A DNA stretch of 64,000 bases from Notamacropus eugenii (Eukaryota > Chordata > Mammalia > Diprotodontia > Macropodidae): assembly GCF_028372415.1 (NCBI RefSeq), contig NC_092872.1, positions 90,130,575-90,194,574 on the forward strand, written 5' to 3'. Positions 55,610-64,000 of the stretch are shown piece by piece. A model generated the notes under the pieces. That model made no database searches. It saw only the letters and a program-made list of their open reading frames with translations, and was not told the origin of the DNA. The first letter of the stretch is position 1; every line of letters begins with the position of its first letter. The translations under genes and the position numbers were made by a program.

Positions 55610-56540
55610 TAGTGTATTTCCCCTACATTTTTCTCTTCTCCAGACTAAACATCCCTTTAACGAGTATGCCCTGATTTTGTGCCCTTTCACCTTCCTAGAT
55701 GCCTTCTTCTGATTGATGGCATTCTTACTTAATGTCCTTCCTACAAAGTGGCAGCCTGATCTGAAGTTAATATGAAGACGTAGTTGGACCGGGAAAAGGT
55801 ACAGCAGGATTCTGACCTTGCTCCTTTCTCAACAGTGTATTTCTGTTATTGCTGTGTAAGATGCTAATACCATTTTTTTGGCTTCCATGTCTTTCTGTTG
55901 ACTCATCATGAGTTTGCAGTCTACTACCACACTCAAGCTGTTTTTTTCTTCACATGAAGTGTTGTCTAGCCACACCTCCTCAGTTCTATTCTTGGGCAGT
56001 TTATTTTTTTTTTAACCTATGTTTAGGACTTCATGTATATCCCTATTAAATTACATCTTTTTAAATTCAGCCTATCCTTTTAGCCAGTCAAGGTCATCAC
56101 AGATATTGATTCAGTCATCTACCATATTAGCTCTTCCTCCTAGTTTCATGCCATCTACAAATTCAGCATGTAAGCCATTTATAGAGTCATGAATAAGAGG
56201 ACCACAAAATCCAAATTGAAAGTGATCGTAGAGGGCAGGTCATCAAGGTCAGCTTCCTTAGTTAGGCCCAGAGAGGCTGAGTGACTTACCCAGAATCACA
56301 CAGTTTACAAACATCTAAGGGGAGATTCAAACCTCAGTTTTCCTGACTGAAAATTCAACCCTCAACCCACTACACTACGCTGCTTCCCACATGTACTCAT
56401 CCAAGTCAATGATGAAAATGTGGAACAGCAGGATGCCCAGGATCAGCCCTGTAGCATTCCGTGGGAGACTTTCTTCCACTTTGACAGCGATCCACCAGTC
56501 AGCCATCTTTGGGTCTAGGTTTTTTGTCCAGTTCTGAATT
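55610..56540 (-). repeat. CR1/L3 LINE relic, antisense, split by a MIR-class SINE
   Basis: 'ctccagactaaacatccctt', 'tcatgccatctacaaattca', then after the insert 'gatgaaaatgtggaacagca' and gatcagccctgtagcattcc keep the order of a CR1-clade LINE read in reverse. The insert at 56215-56395 is an antisense MIR-class SINE. Confidence 0.6.
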
Positions 56541-56559
56541 CACCTAACTTTTCTATCAT

Positions 56560-57880
56560 CTAATTTTCATTCATTCATTGAAGAAACATCAAGTGCCTAC
56601 TATGTGGAAAGAACCTTGAGTTACGAGTTGAAAAGGATACAAAAATTAAATTTAAGTCCCTTCCCTCATGAAGCTTCTAGTTCAGTCAGCAACATAACCA
56701 TAAATGTTGGATGTTGTTGTGGTGGTGTTTGTCCATTCTCGAAGAAGACAATGACATCAAGGTGATGACATGACTTGGAGTTGACTTTGTTTTGAGTGAG
56801 GGAAGGCTGTGCAGGTCACCAGCCTCACTTCTCCTTCAGAGCCATCTGAATCCAGTGACCAGATATTCATCAGGATGACTGAAGATGGTTGAGGATGCAA
56901 TGTGAGAACCTGACCCTTTCAGGCTAAGGTCTTATTACACAATGGGGGCATTGGAGACTTGTGAAACAAAGTGCTACGTGAGATCTAGGGAAGATAATCA
57001 TTCTAAATAGAAGGATCAAGGAAGGCACCAAGGAGAGAGCATTTGAATTGACTTTAGTTTGTGAACATGAATTCAGGATGGAAGATATTTATTAAGCACC
57101 TACTATGTACTGGACACTGTACTAACTCCTGGGGATAGAAAAAAAGGCAAAGGACAGTTCCTTTTCTCAAACTGCTTAGTCTAATGGGGAGACAGAAAGG
57201 GAAGAAACAATACACAAACAATTATAAACTAATTACACATAGGATAAATTGAAGATAATCTCAGGTGGAAGGCACTAAAATTAAAGAGGACCAGAAATGG
57301 CTTTTTGTAGAAGGTGAGACTTTAACTAAGATGTGAAGTAAGCTGGAGGCAGAGATGAGGAGGAGGAGACTTCTAGATATAGGGATAACCAATGAAAATA
57401 CTCAAGAGTCCAGAGATAATGTTGTGTGGGAAGGACAGCCAGGAGACCAGTGTCACTGGATTGCAGAGTATGTAGAGGGAAGTAAGGTATAAGAAGCCAG
57501 GGGACAGTGTGATCAGCAGTATAGAGGTGGGAAAGTATCAGGCCAACTTGGAAAAAGTAAGCTCTCCTGTATAGTTGGAGGGTATGATGCATGGATTGTA
57601 GTAATAAAAAAAGGCTGAAAAGGCAATGTCATCTAAATTTTATTCAGTAGGCAAAGATTTTTAGGCAAAGGAGGAACATAAGCATAAAATAGTTTACTAG
57701 CTGGAGAAGCAAGAAAAAAATCTCAGAGAGGCCATTATAATAGTTAGGGATGAATCAATGAGGACCTCAATTAGAAAGGTGGCAGTAGCAATAGAAAGGA
57801 GGGGACAGATGTAAGAGTTGATAATGAGGTAAAATTAACAGGGTTGACTGGACACAAGTGATAATGGAAAGAGACAAAAA
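56560..57880. repeat. Two old mammalian repeat copies with a SINE between
   Basis: 56580-56712 ('aagtgcctactatgtggaaa') and 57070-57880 ('gcacctactatgtactggac' onward) belong to the unassigned family at 2316. The second is about 800 bp and fairly continuous. 56713-56905 is an antisense WSINE1-type SINE. Confidence 0.6.
56713..56905 (-). repeat. WSINE1-type SINE, antisense, partial
   Basis: Reverse tail and body ('gatgacatgacttggagttg', 'tcaggatgactgaagatggt'). The tRNA-like head is missing. Confidence 0.7.
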
Positions 57881-58049
57881 TAATACCTTCTTCTACATCT
57901 TGTCCATTCTTTTTGCTTTGTTTTTATTTTTAGTTTATTTTTTGTCCACTCTTTCTTTTATTCCAATTAATAAACTGTTGTGTGTGGTTCTTTTTGGTGA
58001 GGCAATGAGGGTTAAGTGCTTACTCAGTGTTATACAGCTAGTAATAAAC

Positions 58050-58225
58050 TGTTTTATTCCCATGTCCCTCCATTGCTCAAATACTCTGCCAAAATCCATA
58101 TAAAGTGTGTCTAAATCATGCAGTAGCTTCCTTTGGTCTATTTACCTGCTGATAAAGGAAATTAAGCTGGCATGATTTCTTCATGATGAACCCATGCTGG
58201 CTCACAGACATCACCATAGTAATGA
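58050..58225 (-). repeat. CR1/L3-like fragment, antisense
   Basis: 'agctggcatgatttcttcat' followed by gatgaacccatgctggctca is a conserved CR1-clade block in reverse. Confidence 0.5.
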
Positions 58226-58324
58226 AGCTGGGGTATGACTTGATAAAAATAGAACCTGATGAAGATCTAAATTTTTCCTTGTTGATGATATAAACAATTG
58301 AGATGTCCTGCAAGGCCACATGGA

Positions 58325-58745
58325 ATAACTAACTAGAAGTCAGAAGATCTAGGTCCCAGTTATTCCTGACCTCACCACTTACTAACTGTATTACCTTTTG
58401 GAAGTCATCCTTATATGCAGAATAAGTTTAACACCTTTTTGCTTCACTTCACAAAAAAAGGATTTGGGGATATCCAGTGAGGTAATGTATACAGTATAAA
58501 CTATAAAGTGTTATACAAATATTCACTATTGCTTCCAATTTTGTTTGTTATCTGTTGGCGGAGTTCTAATGTCCTTCATTTTATTGCCTGGCTTGTGAAA
58601 GTGGTTTGGAAACAGTGTCCTTCATCATTGAGGGAAAGGAAGGTAGTGGGCCAAGAGCAGAAAATTGTGTATTATGGGAACATAAGTCAGGACACTTAGG
58701 TACAAGTCTCAGTTCCAATACTTATTATGCATTAGTTGTGCAATC
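58325..58745 (+). repeat. MIR-class SINE pieces
   Basis: 58325-58540 ('gtcagaagatctaggtccca', then tataaagtgttatacaaata) and 58675-58745 ('gtcaggacacttaggtacaa') are MIR-like. The intervening sequence is unassigned. Confidence 0.5.
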
Positions 58746-58749
58746 TTGG

Positions 58750-59260
58750 ACTAGTTGCTTTAATACAACAGACATCTCAAGCGCATACTGTATTATAGCC
58801 AAAGCACTGTCCTAGGGGACCTGAGATACAGACAAAACTGGAACATTTCCTGCCCTCAAGGAGCTTATGTTTTATTGAGTGTTTACAATATGAACCCAAA
58901 TACAGCACAAAGAAAATGATAGAGAGAGAGAGAGCAATAACACGGGAGGGGTGGTGTAGAGATCAGAGAAGGCTTCATGAAAGAGGTAGCAGCTGAGCTG
59001 AGCCTTGAGAAGAGAGTGGAAATGAGGAGAAAAGGCATTCCAGGCATAGCAGACAACTGGAGTTAACGCACAGACATAGGAAATTGAGTGTCTTGGAAAA
59101 TAGTTAATCATTCAATCTGGCTAAGTTGGGGAATCTATGAAAGAATGTAGCAGTAATTTTTCAATAAGGCTAAAATAGACAGAAGTCAGATTGTGGTGGG
59201 CATTAAATACCAGGTTAAGAAGTTTCTATTTTATGCTACAGGTCATTGGTCTCCAAAGTG
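58750..59260. repeat. Old mammalian repeat, about 500 bp
   Basis: 'gaacatttcctgccctcaag', 'gagagtggaaatgaggagaa' and 'ggcattccaggcatagcaga' appear in the order of the copy at 57070. A short GA run lies at 58920-58934. Confidence 0.6.
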
Positions 59261-59526
59261 AGGACTGGGACCTCCTCTAGACGTTCTTTGATTTCACTCC
59301 AAAAGATGTATGATCAACCAGTCAGAGGGTGGGAAGCATCTCGTCATCTTCTATGATAGCCAATCATGTTGCTTGTCTCCAAGACAATCACAATTACTCT
59401 CCACCCATTAAAGCCCTACAACCCCCACTATACCCTACCCCCAAGTTCTTTCTGAGATAGGCTTTGCCCCCTTATGGCAGCTATCACCTTGATCTTGGCA
59501 TTCACTACAGCAGCTGCTAAAGTAGC
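59261..59526. other. Nothing recognised
   Basis: Unassigned, about 260 bp. Confidence 0.35.
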
Positions 59527-59907
59527 ATTGGCAACTAGGTTGCACAATGGATAGAGCATTGGGTCTGGAGCCAGGAAGACCTGAGTTCAAATTTGATCTT
59601 AGATGGTTAATAGCCATGGGACCCTGGGCAAATCACTTAATCTCTGTTTGCCTCAGTTTCCTGAACTGAATAGTAATAATAATAGCACCTCCCTCCCAGG
59701 GTTGTGGTGAGGATTAAATGAAATAATGTTTATAAAGTACTTAGCACAATGCCTGGCACATGGTAGGCACTACGGAAGTGCTGTTATTGTTGATTATTTC
59801 AGTCGGGTCCAACTCTTCATGACCCCATTGGGATTTCCTTGGTAAAGATTCAGGAGTAGTTTGCCATTTCCTTCTCCAGATCATTTTACAGATAAAGGAC
59901 TGAGGCA
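59527..59907. repeat. THER1 SINE followed by antisense MAR1 scrap
   Basis: 59527-59795 is a near-complete sense THER1 ('gcaactaggttgcacaatgg' to 'atgcctggcacatggtaggc'). 59796-59907 is the reverse of a MAR1-type tail ('tttgccatttccttctccag'). Confidence 0.7.
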
Positions 59908-60002
59908 AAAATATAAATACTACACTACTATTATGATTGGGAGACTCCTCCTACCCCTTCCCACTTACAATATTATAATGTTCCCATTGGGTATACTGGA
60001 CT

Positions 60003-60180
60003 ATATATACTGGAATATAAACATATATATAATATGTATATATATATATAGAGAGAGAGATATGCATGTGTATATATGTATACATGCATATATTTGTGCA
60101 TATACTATATGTATATACACATAAATATATATGAATATGTATTTATACATATATATTACATCATATATACATATAAATTT
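60003..60180 (+). repeat. TA-rich compound microsatellite
   Basis: Runs of TATA, GAGA, TGTA and CATA. Tyrosine/isoleucine-rich open frames here are artefacts. Confidence 0.9.
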
Positions 60181-60484
60181 CTTAATAACAGGTTAAAAGA
60201 AAGTCTGACGATCATTGCTATAGGCAATGGGGAGTCATTGAAATATTCTTATTTTTTTAAACTATAAAATGATGATAACATTGTCACTACATCTGGGTAA
60301 AATATAGGAACAGGAACTAGACGGGTGAGTTTACTGATGAAGGAAACTCCTCACTGAAGAAACTCCTCTTTACCAATTTAGCCCAGTGCCTTCTCTACAA
60401 CCTATCAATAGCCTCAGAGAGCTGCCTATAGTACAGAGAAGTTCAGTATCCAGGGTGCCACAGAAAATTTATGTGAAATAAGCA
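60181..60484. other. Nothing recognised
   Basis: Unassigned, about 300 bp. Confidence 0.35.
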
Positions 60485-61012
60485 GATGAATTTCTGTCAA
60501 ACCTGGAAAGACTTCCATGAACTGATCCTAAGTGAAGTGAACATTGTACGCAGTAACAGCAACACTGCACAATGACCAACTCTGATAGACTTAGCTCTTC
60601 TCAGCAATACAATGATCTAACACAGTTTCAAAAGACTCATGATGGAAAATGCTATCCACATCCAAAGAAAGAACTATGGAGTCTGAATGTAGATCGAAAC
60701 ATACTATTTTCTCTTTTTTTGTTTTTCTTTCTCATGATTTTCCCTTTTTGCTCTGATTCTTTTTTCACAAGATGACTAATGTGGAAATACATTTAATATG
60801 ATTGTACATGTAAAGCCTAGATCCAATGGCTTGCTGTCTTGGGGAGGGGGGAAGGAAGCAAGGGAAAGAGAAAAAATTTGGAACTCAAAATCTTATAAAA
60901 GTGAATGTTGAAAACTATCTTCCCATGTAATTGGAACAAATAAAATCCTAAGTAAGTAGAAAAAAGAAAAGGAAAGGAAAGAAGAGAAAAGAAAAGAAAA
61001 GAAAAACTATAT
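60485..61012 (+). mobile_element. L1 3' end with A/G-rich tail
   Basis: The end of ORF2 ('acctggaaagacttccatga') runs into the L1 3'UTR ('ccaaagaaagaactatggag', then 'ttggaactcaaaatcttata') and an expanded AAAG tail (60960-61005). About 500 bp remain. Confidence 0.8.
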
Positions 61013-61370
61013 GTGAGTGGTGAGGCTTGAACTCAGGTCTCATTGGCTCCAAGACCATCTGCTATGACACAGTGCCTCTGGAAACCACAAATATGAATTA
61101 TTTCCATTTTATCACACTTCAAAATGACATCCAGAAAATACAAGAGGAGATACTCTTTGTTTTGTTATTTAGAAAAACGGAATAAGGCTTCCTTGGATTG
61201 CAATTCCATTTTGATTCCCCTAGCTTCCAGTCCTAAATTTCACACAACATTTATAGAATCACAGAGAAAGCTGGAGCTAAGAATTCATCCAATACAACCC
61301 ATTCATTTTACAGATGAGGAAACTGAAGTCCCCAGGGAGAGGCTGACCAGGGCTAAGGAGAGGAAGTGAA
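61013..61370 (-). repeat. SINE scraps, antisense
   Basis: 61013-61080 ('ttgaactcaggtctcattgg') and 61250-61370 ('cattcattttacagatgagg') are reverse MIR-class pieces. The sequence between is unassigned. Confidence 0.55.
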
Positions 61371-62904
61371 TGGATTTGCTGCAGGCAATTGCTGGCATTC
61401 TCTTAGCATCAGAATTCTAAGGAGGTGACAATGACAAGGGAGGACTGGGGGTGGGGGGAGTGGCTGCTGGGAAGTGTAGGCAGGCCTGTGGAAAGCCTGA
61501 GAACTGAACGGAATGTCTGTGGCTGAGTGACGTTTGGAACTCTATCAATTCACCAGCCTGAGGAATGGCCTGCCTGGAAGAGTCTGGCCAGACGGGGCTT
61601 CTGGTAATGTGAGTAAACAGGGAGAACTTATATAGCCCAGATACTCCTTTAAATTCCCTGATGGGGCTTTGTCTAATTATGTGCTCCGAACAACTCTTTT
61701 ATTTGGTTTGTTTGCTTTGGCTTTCAGTATTCTATATCCATATATTATTACATCCATAGATCTACATCTATATATATATCGAGATAGATTTTTTTTTTCC
61801 TTTCTGTAATCCATTTCTAGCTGGAAGAGTGTGGAAATTCACAAACAATTCAGGGTCTGACTCACTGACCCACCCTGGGAAACCAGTGGAAGATGAGGGG
61901 CAGGGAATCTGTGAAAGGGGGGCCCACCTATTTCTAGTTTGTTCTGGGTGCCTGGTACCTAGGTCAGGGTGCTGCTCCCTTGTGAATGAATAAGATGCCT
62001 AGAGACGTCTTTGCATGATTCTTCTCCATTGGCCTTATGCCTGTTTTACTATCACTTTCCAGGTTCTCAGATCTCTCCTGATATTCTCTGAAGGAAGCCA
62101 GACAATTATGTTCTTCCCCCAATACTAAAACAAGAACTCCAGAGCCATAACAGCTTCCAGCCTGAGAAGCACACGCTGCTAGTTTGGTCATTCTGTCCAG
62201 CCAACTTCCATCCCCACCCTCTGGAGCCCTTCCTACAATTTAAGCTTGGAGTTAATATCAGAGCTGATTACAGACGAGAACAATGGCCCCTGAACCTTTT
62301 GATACAGACCTTGAGTGTTTAGTTGTCTAGAAGCCAGGCACAGTCAATCCACAACACCAGATTTGTTCCAACAAGTGAGAAGGCTCTGGATCCCAAACCA
62401 AGAGGGAGGCCAAGCCAATAGAAATTCATCCAGAGGAGGAGATGCAGAAAAAGAGAAATAGCAAAGCTGGTATCGGCTGTTGGTAATTCAACTTCTGTGC
62501 AGGCTGAGTCTCCTGGAATCTGCTCCTCCCCACCACCCCTGCTCCAGGCCACTCCCACAGTCTCAAGCACTCCAAGGCCCACAGTGGCTTCTATATTTTT
62601 ATTCAGGAAGGGGGAAGGTCAGCTTAGCCTCCTGGTCTGGAATCTGGACTTCTGCCCAGATCTTCAGGCGTCAGCAGTGCCCCCGGAGTTTCCTGTTGAA
62701 GAGGGAAAGCTCCCCTACTCCAGGAAGCCCTATTTTCTGCCAGTTTGGGGTATAGGGTCCCTTAAAAGTCAAGAATACAAAAGCCAACACTTTCTGCTCC
62801 TCGCTCACCCCTTGCAATCTGGAGCCAACAAAAGGACATTGTGACTGGGGGGTGGGGGTACCAGGACCAGAAAGAATGGATGGCAGCAATTCTGACTGTT
62901 TAAT
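61371..62904. other. Repeat-poor stretch of 1.5 kb, possible regulatory region
   Basis: No SINE or LINE was recognised apart from a TA run near 61765-61785, and it is the least repetitive part of the last 20 kb. It contains a TATATAAG on the minus strand. Open frames (62480-62889, three overlapping on both strands) have no protein resemblance. It could hold the EMP2 promoter or an enhancer, but this is a guess. Confidence 0.35.
61627..61634 (-). promoter_or_regulatory. TATA-box-like motif in EMP2 orientation
   Basis: It reads GGCTATATAAGTTCTC on the minus strand. It is a good TATA match, but no linked exon donor or 5'UTR could be confirmed. Confidence 0.2.
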
Positions 62905-63050
62905 TTAATTCAACTGCCTAGGAAGTGCTGGGCACTGTGCTACATGCTGATGGTACAAAGAAACAAATAACAAAAAAAAAACAAAACAATGACAGATAGA
63001 GCAAATAAAAACAACCCCTGACCTCAAGAAGCTTCCATTCAGTATATGAT
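62905..63050. repeat. Old mammalian repeat fragment
   Basis: 'aagtgctgggcactgtgcta' and 'cccctgacctcaagaagctt', the opening of the family at 2316, with an A-rich stretch between. Confidence 0.6.
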
Positions 63051-63149
63051 CAAAAGCCTTGTGCTTCATCTTCTGCTAGTTGTAACCAAGCACTAACCAA
63101 CCTCACCTCAAGAGATTGGGTGATTGGGTGTTGTCCTTTTTGTTGTCCA

Positions 63150-63265
63150 TTGAAAAAATGAGGCTCAGGGAGAGAGCCTGACTTACCCAAGGTGCAGTGG
63201 GTAGACTATAGTAGAATTGGGATTCAAATTTAGACCCTCACACTTCAAACTTCATCACATAGACC
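63150..63265 (-). repeat. MIR-class SINE, antisense
   Basis: 'aatgaggctcagggagagag', ttacccaaggtgcagtgg and 'ggattcaaatttagaccctc'. Confidence 0.55.
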
Positions 63266-63311
63266 TAGAGCCCCATGCTTGGATGTACTTTAGGAAAGAT
63301 AATGGTGGGGC

Positions 63312-63545
63312 ATGTAAGTAGCTAAGTGGATAGAACAGTGGCTCTGGAGTCAGGAGGACCTGAATTCAAATGTGGCCTCAGACACTTAGTAGCTGTGTGA
63401 CTGTGGGCAAGTCACTTAAGCCCAATTGCAAGAAGGAAAGGAAGGAAGGAAGGAAGGAAAGAAGGAAGGAAGGAAGGAAGGAAGGAAGGAAGGAAGGAAG
63501 GAAGGAAGGAAGGAAGGAAGGAAGGAAGGAAGGAAGGAAGGAAGG
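63312..63545 (+). repeat. MAR1-type SINE head with a (GGAA)n expansion
   Basis: 63312-63430 is the 5' half of a tRNA-headed SINE ('agctaagtggatagaacagt' to 'gggcaagtcacttaagccca'). It runs directly into about 115 bp of GGAA repeat (63431-63545), probably expanded from an A/G-rich stretch in the SINE. Confidence 0.8.
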
Positions 63546-63619
63546 GCATAAAGACAGGCTAACTAATCCGAGGGACTTATAATTTAAAAGAGATTGTATT
63601 GTTGCTTCTCCATGAGGTT

Positions 63620-63800
63620 TGTGAATTGAGCACTAGATCTGGAGCTGGGAAGACCTAGTTTTAACCTCTACATCTGCTCCTTACTAGCCCTGTGACTCTT
63701 GGCAAGTCACTTCACTATGCTGAACCTCAGTTTCCCCATCTGTAAAATGGAGTTAGATTAGATGGCCGATAGGGTCTCTTTCAGCTCTAATTTGATCACC
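63620..63800 (+). repeat. MIR/THER1 SINE
   Basis: 'cctgtgactcttggcaagtc' then 'cagtttccccatctgtaaaa' and gggtctctttcagctcta. Confidence 0.75.
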
Positions 63801-63884
63801 ACAACACATCTCCAGCATTCTTTGGGCCTATTTAATGTTTGAGAACTTTAAAGGTCTATTTTTCTTGTCCTTCCCACTGTAGCA

Positions 63885-64000
63885 GGGGTCCTCAACCTTT
63901 TTTTGTGTGATGGACACCTTTGGCAGTCTGTGGAAGCCAATGGACCCCTTTTCAGAATATTTGTCATCCTAATGCATAGGATTACAAAGGAAACAGTTAT
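63885..64000. mobile_element. Non-autonomous hAT-type transposon, cut by the window end
   Basis: 'caggggtcctcaaccttttt', then 'atggacacctttggcagtct' and ggattacaaaggaaacagtt, as in the copies at 28465 and 38255. Confidence 0.65.

Noticed and set aside
62319-62889. Overlapping 72-115 codon open frames on both strands
   Set aside because: No family resemblance, no initiation or splice evidence, and mutually antisense frames, as expected by chance in a less AT-rich stretch.
63370-63582. Lys/Glu/Gly-rich open frame
   Set aside because: It reads through a SINE and the GGAA array.
44281-64000. Search for the EMP2 non-coding first exon
   Set aside because: No CpG-rich promoter and no convincing donor linked to a TATA or initiator could be identified, so no exon is annotated.

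Overview
This window is mammalian nuclear DNA, almost certainly from a marsupial. It holds parts of two spliced protein-coding genes with vertebrate splice signals. It is AT-rich and CpG-poor, and it is packed with marsupial-typical repeats: L1 and half-L1 (HAL1-type) LINEs, THER1/MIR SINEs, tRNA-headed SINEs with RTE-like tails (MAR1- and WSINE1-type), RTE-derived SINEs, L2, CR1/L3 and old hAT transposons. I cannot tell an American opossum from an Australian species. Repeat family names come from remembered consensus features, not from a search.

Layout. About 1-15.6 kb is the 3' end of ATF7IP2 on the + strand: one short internal exon (1958-2043), a 12.7 kb intron full of nested LINEs, and the terminal exon (14702-15142 coding) with the C-terminal fibronectin type III domain. 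About 15.6-30 kb is the interval between two genes that converge tail to tail. It holds a HAL1 copy, L2, a possible solo LTR, microsatellites and a good CTCF-type motif at 26973-26986. About 30-44.2 kb is EMP2 on the - strand: a probable 3'UTR of about 4 kb and four coding exons that join into a complete 167-residue tetraspan protein. From 44.2 kb to the end is EMP2 intron 1 and/or upstream DNA. It has no further exon I can support, only SINEs, L2/CR1 relics, large CCTT and GGAA microsatellites and one repeat-poor stretch (61.4-62.9 kb).

ATF7IP2 followed by convergent EMP2 is the arrangement I know from human chromosome 16p13, so this is conserved therian synteny. The two genes have unrelated jobs: ATF7IP2 is a nuclear cofactor of H3K9 methylation and silencing, and EMP2 is a membrane protein of epithelia.

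I found no undescribed system. The most useful observations are a HAL1-L1 chimeric insertion bounded by a 16-bp target-site duplication, the CTCF motif between the convergent genes, a four-copy Pumilio-type palindromic repeat at the possible end of the EMP2 transcript, long (UG)n runs in the probable EMP2 3'UTR, and a SINE with a perfect 11-bp target duplication.
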